A model generated the notes under the pieces. It saw only the letters and a list, made by a program, of their open reading frames with translations, searched no databases and was not told the DNA's origin. This document shows positions 1 through 7,919 of a stretch of DNA of 64,000 nt, in pieces. The first letter of the stretch is position 1, and each line of letters starts with the position of its first letter. The stretch spans positions 1 to 64,000 of the forward strand of contig CAZODA010000005.1 of NCBI GenBank assembly GCA_964578485.1, read 5' to 3'. The DNA comes from CAZODA01 sp964578485 (GTDB taxonomy: Bacteria > Bacteroidota > Bacteroidia > Bacteroidales > Marinilabiliaceae). Made by a program: the position numbers and the translations under genes.

Positions 1-30
1 ATTTCAATTCCACTATGGTACGATTAAAAG
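1..30 (-). CRISPR. single CRISPR repeat at window edge (array continues to the left)
   Basis: The first 30 bases read as a complete CRISPR repeat. On the minus strand it begins CTTTTAATCG and ends ATTGAAAT, an ending typical of repeats used by type I-B and type III systems processed by Cas6. Only one copy lies in the window, so repetition cannot be shown here. The call rests on the sequence type and on the complete type III gene set beside it. The orientation puts transcription leftward, away from the cas genes, so bases to the right would be leader and this would be the leader-proximal repeat. Confidence 0.75.
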
Positions 31-294
31 CCGTTGTTTTTAATTAAAAAAACAACGTATTTATTGAGCTAAAGATAGTTTTTTATCATGATTTTTCAAA
101 TCAAAAGTTGTCGATGCTTAATAGTTGAAAAACCATGGGGCTGCGACGACAAAAGGCAAATGTCTGAATTTCAATATGTCAAAGAGCTTTATTTGTTGTT
201 TTAATATTCAAAGGGGCTAATTAACACTTAAAATTTTGGTGATCGACGATTAAATATTATATAAAATTGTCAATCCCGGTGCGTTTCATTCTTA
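31..294 (-). promoter_or_regulatory. putative CRISPR leader
   Basis: AT-rich DNA without a convincing reading frame between the edge repeat and the remnant frame that ends at 295. Given the repeat orientation it would be the leader that promotes array transcription and marks the spacer integration site. Two bases from the repeat is a 10-bp inverted repeat (32-41 with 48-57, arms CGTTGTTTTT and AAAAACAACG, loop of 6). No TAnnTTTG promoter could be found, so the role is inferred from position only. Confidence 0.45.
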
Positions 295-537
295 TTACTT
301 CTTTTTCAAGCTAGATTTCTTTCCGTATTTCCGTGCTTTAAATATTATTAGGTTATCAGTTTTTAGATTCATTATTTTTGATGCTTTAAAATTGAGTTCA
401 GCTAATTTCACTTCTGTTATTTCATTTTCAAAAATTGAGTTTATGTCCAATTGAGATATTTACGACAAGGTTTTAGCAATGCAATTAATGTCAGCACTAT
501 AAATCAAAACAACATGTATGTTTTTAATATTCTCTAA
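295..537 (-). pseudogene. remnant reading frame with in-frame stop, downstream of the CARF accessory genes
   Basis: On the minus strand a frame of about 80 codons runs from near 537 to a TAA at 295-297, broken by a TAA at 460-462. Before the stop it reads roughly ENIKNIHVVLIYSADINC then IAKTLS; after it comes ISQLDINSIFENEITEVKLA and, at the end, IFKARKYGKKSSLKKK. This looks like protein (hydrophobic strand, charged helix, lysine-rich tail) rather than random AT-rich translation, and a single change (CAA to TAA) would explain the break. No good start codon is visible; the frame begins just before the stop codon of the 119-residue gene, in another phase. It could be a decayed accessory gene at the end of the CRISPR operon, or a chance frame. 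I do not recognise a family. Confidence 0.35.
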
Positions 538-883
538 AGTTTATAAAAGTGAATTTCGATAACTTTTTACCATTACTCATTAATTGAACTTCTCTTTGGG
601 ATGTTGAAGCAACACAGGGTATTTGTTGTTTTTTGAAAAGTAATACAGTCTTATATACAAAGGTTTGTTCTCCCATGATATGGATAACAATATTATTACC
701 ATTGAATTTTAAACAAATATTCTTTACTAAATTGCGAGCTAAAATATCCACTTCAATACTACTGGCTTCGGGAGGAATAAAGGGGAAAGGTTCATCAACT
801 ATTTTTCCATATTTTTGTTTGGCTAATCGAAGTTGGCTGGCACCCCACTCGTTTAAGGGATGATTAGAAATATTAATCAACAT
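524..883 (-). CDS. small CRISPR-associated protein of unknown function (possible cyclic-oligoadenylate modulator)
   Basis: A 119-residue protein with no signal peptide or membrane segment. Visible blocks are an N-terminal SNHP (residues 6-9), a hydrophobic strand followed by HIMGEQTF (68-75), CVASTSQREV (90-99) and the end FREY. The pattern of strand, glycine turn and helix resembles a minimal Rossmann-like domain. I recall similar small proteins beside type III CRISPR loci but cannot name the family with certainty. Its ATG overlaps the end of the CARF-HEPN gene by 7 bases (877-883), so the two are probably translationally coupled. Small accessory proteins next to CARF effectors are often ring nucleases or other regulators of the cyclic oligoadenylate signal; that role here is inference from position and size. 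It is the last intact gene of the cas operon. Confidence 0.7.
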   Translation of the reverse strand: MLINISNHPLNEWGASQLRLAKQKYGKIVDEPFPFIPPEASSIEVDILARNLVKNICLKFNGNNIVIHIMGEQTFVYKTVLLFKKQQIPCVASTSQREVQLMSNGKKLSKFTFINFREY

Positions 884-2145
884 AAGATTTCTTTTAGCTT
901 TTTATAATTTTCTATTAAAGAGGACTCAAATTTATCTGATTCCACACTTTGAGTAAATCCGCCATGGTTAATATCATTTCGTTTTGTAGTAAGACTACAA
1001 TATATTCCTGAAACTTCCACCAGATTATTAATTTTTTCAAGTTTCTCTTCTATTTCATTTTCAAGTTCATCTTTTATTTCATTATTTTGTTTGTTGTTAT
1101 CTTCTGTTCCTTCTTTAACTTTTGACTTTGCATATTTTGTATTTAAGAGTTTTGAAATGATTTCACGAACATTTTTTCCATTATAATTTTGATCAATTTT
1201 AATACAAATTATAGTAATAATAGCCTCCTGCAATTGGGTAATTCCTTCTTGAATTAACCCTTTATTAATACACCAATTAACACCTTCCAATAAGTTACAA
1301 TAATTGTTTTTTTCAAAAGGTTCTAATTCAAGGTTGACCTTTTTTAAAATTGGCTTAAATGGTTTAATAAGAACTCCTTCTATTTCATTAATTTGTTCAT
1401 ATGCTTTAACATGCAAATCACCTGCTAGAATTTCTTTACCTCTATTAGTACGGAAATTTAGTGAAATGTTTTCCAACATTTTCATAATGTTTCGGAGGCG
1501 ATTTGCATCTTTATTTTTACCTTTTGTATCTTTTAAAATAGGAGTGAGTTGGTCAATTGTTAGCTTTTTAAGCATTTCCGAATTTCCGAGTTTCAGAAAA
1601 TTATTGCCTGCTATTGTCCAGTCATGTAATAGTGAGAAACTTGTAAGGTTTAATATTGGTGCTTTCCTTGGTTCCGGACAAGGATACTTCGCTTTTATTT
1701 CGTTTTTATTTCCAAGATTTTCAAAAGCCCCATAATAAATTCCTAACACCTTTATTCCTTTAATAAATTTTGCATAATTTAAAAGAGTCATACCTAACAT
1801 AGGTAATGATCGAAAACTATGTGTTATATCGTATATAACTTCATCACCTTGTTTTAAACATTCATTTATTATTTTAAAAATTTCCCATATTTCATCTTCA
1901 CTACTACCCACAGGTATTAAAATGTGTTTTAAATCCTTACCAGATTCCTTTTTTAAATTGTTAAAATTGTTTTTTAGAGCTTCTTTTGTACAGAATATTA
2001 AATATTTATCAAAGTTGTTGGCCAATAATTCTATTATTGCAGACTGGACGTAGGTTACAACTTTGCTTTCTTTATTATTTATGTGATATACACAGGATTC
2101 GTATTTTCCTATACCTAAAAAACTAATTAATATTTTTCTTTTCAC
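877..2145 (-). CDS. csx1: CARF-HEPN effector ribonuclease, Csx1/Csx2 (TM1812) family
   Basis: A 422-residue protein that by family is a ribonuclease switched on by cyclic oligoadenylate made by Cas10, degrading RNA nonspecifically during infection. The N-terminal CARF domain opens with KRKILISFLGIGKY and carries the ligand-loop motif DITHSFRS (106-113). The C-terminal HEPN domain has the catalytic R-x4-H motif as RNDINH (R389, H394). A lysine/glutamate-rich coiled stretch lies near residues 335-370. The start is GTG at 2145, 6 bases after the csm5 stop, and gives the expected beginning of a CARF domain. The next gene overlaps its end by 7 bases. Both key motifs look intact, so the effector is probably active. 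Whether it uses cA4 or cA6 cannot be read from sequence. Confidence 0.9.
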   Translation of the reverse strand: MKRKILISFLGIGKYESCVYHINNKESKVVTYVQSAIIELLANNFDKYLIFCTKEALKNNFNNLKKESGKDLKHILIPVGSSEDEIWEIFKIINECLKQGDEVIYDITHSFRSLPMLGMTLLNYAKFIKGIKVLGIYYGAFENLGNKNEIKAKYPCPEPRKAPILNLTSFSLLHDWTIAGNNFLKLGNSEMLKKLTIDQLTPILKDTKGKNKDANRLRNIMKMLENISLNFRTNRGKEILAGDLHVKAYEQINEIEGVLIKPFKPILKKVNLELEPFEKNNYCNLLEGVNWCINKGLIQEGITQLQEAIITIICIKIDQNYNGKNVREIISKLLNTKYAKSKVKEGTEDNNKQNNEIKDELENEIEEKLEKINNLVEVSGIYCSLTTKRNDINHGGFTQSVESDKFESSLIENYKKLKEILC

Positions 2146-2151
2146 AATATT

Positions 2152-3282
2152 TTATTTTAAAGTTATTTTTACCCATCCCATAGGTTCATAAATGTTGGAA
2201 ATAATAGAGCGTGTAACAGGGAATATTTCTGTTTTTTTGCTTCTCTGTCCTTTTGGCGGTTTCCCTAACTCATATTTCTCGCAAAAAACTTTAAAACTGT
2301 CCTTGTCTTTTTCATAAATAGCCATGGCAATGCTGTTATCAAAAAAGCTTTTTCCTGATCCTATCCTGATAAAAAATGTGGCTTTATTGGTTTCATATGC
2401 TTGTTTGATTTCTTTTATTGTTTTATCGTAAAAGTTATTCAGTTTGATTTTAATTTTTTCAGGTAAATTTATGGATTCCTTTTCCAGAATATCATATTCT
2501 GTGACTAAAGAGTTATAAGCAAAGACGTTTATTTGACTAATGGGATTTTCCTGATTTATTTGTGGCAATTTTATATCTATGTCTGAAGAAAAGCCTTTTT
2601 TGATACAGGTTTTCACCTGTGGTACATTATTGCTTCGTGGTTTTGTTAAGTGTAAACGTTCGGTTTTATAAATCACAAGTGCGTTAGAGGAAAATGGTTT
2701 TGAATCTCCAATGCTTAAATCTAAATAATGTCTTTTATAGCATTCTTCAAATTTACCAAGGAAATCTCTGGTGAATTGGTTAAGACGATTTTTATTATTG
2801 TGTTGTTCTGATATTACTTTATCAATATAATCGTTAAGAGTTGACCTGCCATCAGTTGTGTCAATTAACCAATTGTAAAACAAGGCAGTTTTTATAGCTC
2901 CTTTAATAGATGAACCGGGTATGACAGGTAGCCCATTTGAGGTATAACAACATAGTATTTGTTCATTGCCTGTTTCCCTATTTGGATAAGGTATCACCTT
3001 TTTTGCGATATTCTCAGGAGATTCATTCAGTACATTTTTAATAAAATTTTGTAAATCTACGGATGTACCTGTTTTAGATTTATTAATAGATTTTGATACA
3101 TATTCGGAGAAAAAGGCGATCTTGTTTTTAGTTAATAATAGATTTTGAAATTTTTCAGGATCAATTCTAAATAGTTGTTTATCCTTAATAAAAAAATCGC
3201 TTATAGGCGATAATGTTTCACCTGTTCCTATTGATACCGGCGTATAGGTTTCAATATTCATATATCTTGGTTTTTTTGCCAT
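2152..3282 (-). CDS. csm5: Csm5, type III-A effector RAMP subunit
   Basis: A 376-residue RAMP-family subunit that in the Csm complex caps the backbone at the 3' end of the crRNA and takes part in crRNA maturation. The N-terminus has the RAMP pattern YTPVSIGTGE (about 13-22). The middle carries GLPVIPGSSIKGAIKTALF, the glycine-containing loop shared with Csm3, and a later RIGSGKSF segment (about 315) is typical of Csm5. It begins 25 bases inside the end of csm4, which indicates coupled translation, and ends 6 bases before csx1. ATG at 3282 is used; ATG at 3261 (MNIETYTP) is an equally good start by family resemblance. Confidence 0.9.
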   Translation of the reverse strand: MAKKPRYMNIETYTPVSIGTGETLSPISDFFIKDKQLFRIDPEKFQNLLLTKNKIAFFSEYVSKSINKSKTGTSVDLQNFIKNVLNESPENIAKKVIPYPNRETGNEQILCCYTSNGLPVIPGSSIKGAIKTALFYNWLIDTTDGRSTLNDYIDKVISEQHNNKNRLNQFTRDFLGKFEECYKRHYLDLSIGDSKPFSSNALVIYKTERLHLTKPRSNNVPQVKTCIKKGFSSDIDIKLPQINQENPISQINVFAYNSLVTEYDILEKESINLPEKIKIKLNNFYDKTIKEIKQAYETNKATFFIRIGSGKSFFDNSIAMAIYEKDKDSFKVFCEKYELGKPPKGQRSKKTEIFPVTRSIISNIYEPMGWVKITLK

Positions 3283-4289
3283 AATGTTTTAAAGTTTGAA
3301 TGCAAGGGTATTAGAAAAATCTTGCCATAACGTAAGTAGCTACCATTGTCATTAGGTGAGATGTCTACAATTCTACCTGTTACTGGGTATGTAACAATAG
3401 CTCCATCAGATATCATATTAACAAATTTCAATCGACCGTTGTTGGTTGTTCTACGTCCACCTCTAGTTGTAATTTGATAAAATTCAAAAGCATCATTTTC
3501 GTTTTCAGCAGGGTTAGCAATTGAAGCAGAAAGATAAGGCCAGGTTGGATCATCAACAAATGATTTGTGGTTGTGAAACCGGATTTTTTCGAATAAGCCA
3601 CAGCCTGATGAACGGTCGCCCCCTAACCCTTCATCGGGTAAGAGATTTAATACGGTTTTTAGTTTTTCTTTCTCATCAGGCGGTAAATCTTCATTCAGGT
3701 AAAAATAGTAACCTGCTTCAAAATCAGAGTTTTCAGGAAATGAAAACAATATATTGCTTTGATTGTATAAACGATGTTCTTCCTCGGTTGTGTGTACTTT
3801 AACTTTTTGTACAGTTATTTCCTTAATGACTGGAATACTTGCTAAATCCTTTTTTGAAAGTTCTGAATTTAAACAAAGTAATTCATCATTAATTAAAGTG
3901 CATTTTTCTGGATTTAACCACTTTTCAGGTAAAATGCCTTGTCCTACAATAGATTCGGAAACAAAATTTATTTTTTTGATTTTTTTGTGTTCTTCAGTTT
4001 TATACAGATTTGCAACGATTGGTTTAGGCAAAAATCGTATGGTTTTTTCTTTATGTTTGAAAAAGTAAAAAGCTGAGGATAATTGAATTTCATCATTTTT
4101 GAATTTTGAAATTAATCCGGATGCATCACCAAAAACTTTGGACCATATATTTATTAATGCTGAAAATATTAGATCAGAAGGAGGGTATTTGATAACTGCA
4201 TTCATGTTTTGCAACTCACCTTCAGGCAAAATTTCACCAAAATGATATTGACTTCCCGGTGTTGCTATGAGTTCTACTATTTTCATCAT
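3258..4289 (-). CDS. csm4: Csm4, type III-A effector RAMP subunit
   Basis: Csm4 (343 residues from the chosen start) binds the 5' handle of the crRNA and contacts Cas10. The N-terminus (IVELIATPGSQYHFGE) and the glycine-rich segment DEGLGGDRSSGCGLFEKIRF near two thirds of the length fit the family. I chose ATG at 4289: it makes a 4-base ATGA overlap with the csm3 stop and has a GGAG sequence about 8 bases upstream. An upstream TTG at 4301 and the second ATG at 4286 are alternatives. The 3' end overlaps csm5 by 25 bases. It lies between csm3 and csm5, the standard order. Confidence 0.9.
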   Translation of the reverse strand: MMKIVELIATPGSQYHFGEILPEGELQNMNAVIKYPPSDLIFSALINIWSKVFGDASGLISKFKNDEIQLSSAFYFFKHKEKTIRFLPKPIVANLYKTEEHKKIKKINFVSESIVGQGILPEKWLNPEKCTLINDELLCLNSELSKKDLASIPVIKEITVQKVKVHTTEEEHRLYNQSNILFSFPENSDFEAGYYFYLNEDLPPDEKEKLKTVLNLLPDEGLGGDRSSGCGLFEKIRFHNHKSFVDDPTWPYLSASIANPAENENDAFEFYQITTRGGRRTTNNGRLKFVNMISDGAIVTYPVTGRIVDISPNDNGSYLRYGKIFLIPLHSNFKTLWQKNQDI

Positions 4290-4984
4290 TGTTTTCTCCA
4301 ATATTTATCTGTAATAAAATCTTCATGCCGGTTTTCCTTTTGGGAATAATAATCAGCAATGGTTCGTTTCTTTATCACAATGTTTTTAAATTTTAGGCGA
4401 CCATAACCTCTCGTTCCACTACCCCCGAGATAGTCATCTTCAAGCAGTTGAAGGGCTTTTGTGATTTCAGCAAGATGTGAATCTTTCTTATTATCGTCAT
4501 ACAAATCGTAAATTATACAGAATTGAAAAATAGCACCTGCAGGAACCCGTTCCATTTGCCTGGGATCTTTAGCAGCTCCCTTTGTTCGCTCAATGCGGTT
4601 TTCCCATTTACTTTCGGTCCATTGCATTTCCATGTATTCTTGGTTGAAAGTGTCTTTAAATTTGCTTGTATTAAGCGTGGCATCTGAAACAATGATACGT
4701 GATATTTCACCGGTAGTACTACTACCGAAAATGGTAGAAACAGGTTCTACATCTTGCTCTACACTTTTAAATTTATATACTTTGGCAAGCAAACTTCTCA
4801 GCTTCCCTTTTAATGAACTACCCGGTATATAAGGTACACCTTCATAATTAGATTTTAAGGGAACTGTTTTGATAACATTATTATCTATTCCACCTATATC
4901 GCTAACTGAGGATGACCCCCCAATATGTAGCCCTGTGATAAGTTCTATGTCACCATTTATTATTATTTTTCCTGTTAATTTCAT
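4286..4984 (-). CDS. csm3: Csm3, type III-A backbone subunit and target-RNA nuclease
   Basis: Csm3 (232 residues) forms the repeated backbone of the complex and cuts bound target RNA every six nucleotides. ETGLHIGG-type residues appear as LITGLHIGGSSS (16-27). The loop GGID puts an aspartate at residue 34, matching the catalytic Asp33 of Streptococcus thermophilus Csm3, so target cleavage should be intact. The RAMP loop PYIPGSSLKGKLRSLLAKVY and the C-terminal DDYLGGSGTRGYGRLKF are near-consensus. It starts 20 bases after csm2 and overlaps csm4 by 4 bases. Confidence 0.95.
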   Translation of the reverse strand: MKLTGKIIINGDIELITGLHIGGSSSVSDIGGIDNNVIKTVPLKSNYEGVPYIPGSSLKGKLRSLLAKVYKFKSVEQDVEPVSTIFGSSTTGEISRIIVSDATLNTSKFKDTFNQEYMEMQWTESKWENRIERTKGAAKDPRQMERVPAGAIFQFCIIYDLYDDNKKDSHLAEITKALQLLEDDYLGGSGTRGYGRLKFKNIVIKKRTIADYYSQKENRHEDFITDKYWRKQ

Positions 4985-5004
4985 TTTTATTAAATTTTAG
5001 TTGA

Positions 5005-5445
5005 TTATTTTTTTTTGCCATAATATTTATGATAAGCAACAATAGCTTCAAATACTTTCTGAAAATCTGTTAGCAAGATATTTTTGCTGATCAGGTAGTC
5101 TAATGTTATAAAAAAACCTTTTACTTTATTGGGGTTTTGTTGACGGGCCAACAAATATGTGATTTGAGGACGTAGTAATTGTAATTCGGTTTCATTTGAT
5201 GCCAATCTTACCTTATCATATAGATTACGTATTTGTGAAGTACTTATATCTACAGCAAATTTGATGACAAATTTTTTAAGAAAATCAACTGCGTTTTTCG
5301 CTTCTTCAGGATCATTCAATTTGGCAAACTGAAGAAGTTTATCGGGATAACCTTCTTTGATTTTGTTAAGTTCATTTAAAACCCTTATCAATTCATCCTT
5401 ATTTCGACTATTTGAATACTTGTGTTTTTCTTGTGTTTTGTTCAT
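5005..5445 (-). CDS. csm2: Csm2, small subunit of the type III-A complex
   Basis: A 146-residue, mostly helical, lysine-rich protein. Csm2 lines the inner filament of the Csm complex and touches the target RNA backbone. The central ISTSQIRNLYDKVR segment (about 68-81) is the family hallmark; the N-terminal 20 residues are polar and probably disordered. Its ATG overlaps the cas10 stop by 4 bases (5442-5445). Size, position and motif agree. Confidence 0.9.
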   Translation of the reverse strand: MNKTQEKHKYSNSRNKDELIRVLNELNKIKEGYPDKLLQFAKLNDPEEAKNAVDFLKKFVIKFAVDISTSQIRNLYDKVRLASNETELQLLRPQITYLLARQQNPNKVKGFFITLDYLISKNILLTDFQKVFEAIVAYHKYYGKKK

Positions 5446-6860
5446 GATTTGTAATTTTTAAGTTCATATTCGGCTAAGCGTGCTGCAACGGGGAATATCA
5501 TTGGATTTCCTTTTTCTTTATTCATAAAGGCGTTTAAAATCAGCTCTTCATATTCTTTTATCAATTCTTCAATTTCTTTTTTGTTTCCGCGTTTTACATT
5601 TCGCAGATAGTAGTATAAACGCCATACACGAGGAATGTCCATGCGTCCTTTGTGTGAATGTTGCAAGGCTGCAGCAAAACCTTTGCTGCTATCTCTTATT
5701 CTTGAGATTAAGGCTTTGCTTTCTTTTCCTTTTTTAATTAAATCAACAAGCTTTGCAGTAATTTTAAGTAAGTGATAAAACTCATTCCAGGTAAATATTT
5801 CTCCTAAAACAGAAATGCGATTTTTATTTTTTGAAGCATTCTTAGCTCGTGCTAAGTCTTCTTCAGCTTTAGTAGCTAGTTTTAATAGGGGAAAAGTTGG
5901 TTTGAATAATATAATGGAAGCTGAACATGTGATTTCCTTTTTAAGTTGGAGGTCTTTTTCCTTTAGTGTCTTTTTTGCAAACTTCCGGAATTTTGCATGA
6001 ATAAATTTTGCAAACTCTAATACTGCATCATATCCTCCAAGGAGAAAACTGTCATCACCTCCGGCAAAAACGAGATAAATGTTATCCTTAAATTCATATT
6101 CAATTTCATTAAATTGAAATTTTTCGTTTCTACGAATATTTTTTAATTCATTTCCAAAAAAGTCTGTAAGTTTATTTGAAAGTTTATCTGCTGCCTCTTT
6201 TGTCTTTAAATTTTTGAAACAATTTCCAAGATCATCAATATCGATTTTTAAAGAAGCAAGTAAATCACTTCCTGTACGTTGTTTGGCAAATGAGGCAAGA
6301 GAATCAAAAGTGATGATTCCTTTTTTAACAACGTTATTATCAACAAGTTTTTCGTTGCAATTTTCCCAAATAGGTATATCCTTTGGAGTTTGATCTTTTA
6401 ACTTTTTATTTTGAGGCAGATGAGAAGGATAAGGATCGAAAAATCCGGAGATTGATCTTCCTTGTTGCAGTTTGTCCCGTCCAGCTTGTTCTTCAAGTAA
6501 ACCGCGGTAATATGCAAAATTTGATTCCAATTCTTTTTCATCCGGCACTTTAATATAAGAAAGTACCAGATTTAGTTTTCCAATTCTTTCTTTCTTTTCA
6601 TATGTTTTGCGAAGTTCAGGCCATATTTCATTTAAGTTAGGTGGCATGGGTACTTTGAGTAAAAAGTAACCTCCTTCAGAAATTAATGTGGAGCCTTTTA
6701 ATTCATCTTTAAGTTTTTCACTAATTTCATTAGTGGTCTTATCTATATGTTGAGAATGAAGTTTTATAATTTGAGCAGCATCTTTGTTTTTTACAGAAAA
6801 AATATAGCGCTGTATTGCTGTTACATCACCTTTAATTAATAATAGCTTTTCTTTATTCAT
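5442..6860 (-). CDS. cas10: Cas10 (Csm1) without HD domain, cyclic oligoadenylate synthase
   Basis: The large subunit of the Csm complex, which on target-RNA binding makes cyclic oligoadenylate from ATP. The catalytic motif is intact as AGGDDSF, with GGDD at residues 267-270. An earlier palm-like segment, LKIDIDDLGNCF (near 200), matches the first strand of the Palm1 fold. The protein has only 472 residues, whereas Cas10 with an N-terminal HD DNase usually has 700-850. It begins directly with KGDVTAIQRYIFS, and no HD motif is seen here or in the 230 bases upstream. Single-stranded DNA cleavage by Cas10 should therefore be absent, leaving Csm3 RNA cutting and Csx1 signalling as outputs. The start is well placed and there is no sign of frameshift. 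Confidence 0.93.
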   Translation of the reverse strand: MNKEKLLLIKGDVTAIQRYIFSVKNKDAAQIIKLHSQHIDKTTNEISEKLKDELKGSTLISEGGYFLLKVPMPPNLNEIWPELRKTYEKKERIGKLNLVLSYIKVPDEKELESNFAYYRGLLEEQAGRDKLQQGRSISGFFDPYPSHLPQNKKLKDQTPKDIPIWENCNEKLVDNNVVKKGIITFDSLASFAKQRTGSDLLASLKIDIDDLGNCFKNLKTKEAADKLSNKLTDFFGNELKNIRRNEKFQFNEIEYEFKDNIYLVFAGGDDSFLLGGYDAVLEFAKFIHAKFRKFAKKTLKEKDLQLKKEITCSASIILFKPTFPLLKLATKAEEDLARAKNASKNKNRISVLGEIFTWNEFYHLLKITAKLVDLIKKGKESKALISRIRDSSKGFAAALQHSHKGRMDIPRVWRLYYYLRNVKRGNKKEIEELIKEYEELILNAFMNKEKGNPMIFPVAARLAEYELKNYKS

Positions 6861-7090
6861 AAATGCGAATTTTTAAATGTTGTTTTTTAGCATCAATAGT
6901 TGCAACATCTTTAGAATTATATAAATATTACCACATTTTAAATGGTTTATATTTTTCAATATTCAACAGATGTTTATTTAATTTATAGCATTTCGATTTT
7001 AATCATTTTTTCTAACTAAGATTACGATATGCTTTACGATATTTTATTGTTTCATTATGGCGTTTTTTAAAATTCTAGATTAGTATTTCT
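6861..7090. other. cas6-cas10 intergenic gap
   Basis: A 230-base AT-rich gap that breaks the otherwise tight cas gene cluster. It probably holds a promoter for the cas10-csm operon, but I could not find a TAnnTTTG box on the minus strand. No reading frame of note is present. Confidence 0.4.
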
Positions 7091-7855
7091 TCACGCTACT
7101 TCTATCCATCCAAATCCGATGGCGCTTTTTTCACTAATTCCTGCGTTCCATATCATTTGGTGGATTTTAATTTGTGCATTTAATTCAAATTCAAAAAGGT
7201 TTCCAATTATTCTTGATTCTTCTTTTGTTCCCGGTTTAATGAGAAAGCCTGCCCTTTTACTTTCTGTTGTTATATTTAGAATAATTTCTTTGGCTTTTTT
7301 GTTGTGAGTGCTTTCATATTTTTCACTAATATGTTTTATTGCCAAGGATTTAAAATTAGGATTATTTGGGCTTAAATATGTTGCATATTTGTCATTCTCA
7401 TTTTTAACGCTAACAACCCATGGGCTATGTAATTTATATTTCATTAGTGGTTTAAATTCGGGCTCGGATAGTGTTTCAACACTTGTAACCATTAATTCAA
7501 TGCCATTAAATTTATCTCCTAAATACAGTTCCTGCTGTTTAAATAGGCCTTTCATAAAATTGCTTGCAATGTCATTTACATCAAAAGCCACTTTTAGGTA
7601 AATGTTTTGGTTATTAATTTCAAAGAGTTTCCTTTCCTTATGAAGAATTGGCTTTCCGAAGTTGAGTCTTGAAAATGTAAATAGTTTATAAAGTTTATTT
7701 ATTGAAGTTCCATAACCTTTTTTATGTAGGAAATCTGCAAAATCAGCATCAGCTTGTTTTAAAACTTTATATATCCAGGCACTTATATAATATTGATAAT
7801 CCATTGGCAGCATCTTATACTTGCCTGTTTTTTTGAATGTTAAATTGAATCTCAT
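7091..7855 (-). CDS. cas6: Cas6, CRISPR RNA processing endoribonuclease
   Basis: A 254-residue endoribonuclease that cuts the repeat in precursor crRNA to leave an 8-nucleotide 5' handle. The N-terminal RAMP domain has FADFLHKKGYG, with His44 in the position of the family's usual catalytic histidine. The C-terminus carries the glycine-rich loop NAGISEKSAIGFGWIEVA, diagnostic for Cas6. It sits 64 bases after the WYL regulator gene and before the 230-base gap. It would process the repeat seen at 1-30. Confidence 0.92.
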   Translation of the reverse strand: MRFNLTFKKTGKYKMLPMDYQYYISAWIYKVLKQADADFADFLHKKGYGTSINKLYKLFTFSRLNFGKPILHKERKLFEINNQNIYLKVAFDVNDIASNFMKGLFKQQELYLGDKFNGIELMVTSVETLSEPEFKPLMKYKLHSPWVVSVKNENDKYATYLSPNNPNFKSLAIKHISEKYESTHNKKAKEIILNITTESKRAGFLIKPGTKEESRIIGNLFEFELNAQIKIHQMIWNAGISEKSAIGFGWIEVA

Positions 7856-7919
7856 TTGTTTTTGTTTTAGGGTAATTGTAATTAATTTGAGATTTTAATA
7901 TGCCTTTGGAGTTTTAAAT

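Noticed and set aside
1304..1735. Plus-strand frame of 143 codons inside the CARF-HEPN gene
   Set aside because: Antisense shadow of a gene with clear CARF and HEPN motifs.
7000..7090. Possible degenerate CRISPR repeat or anti-repeat between cas6 and cas10
   Set aside because: Only short matches such as TTTCATTATGG resemble the repeat at 1-30; no better than chance in AT-rich DNA.
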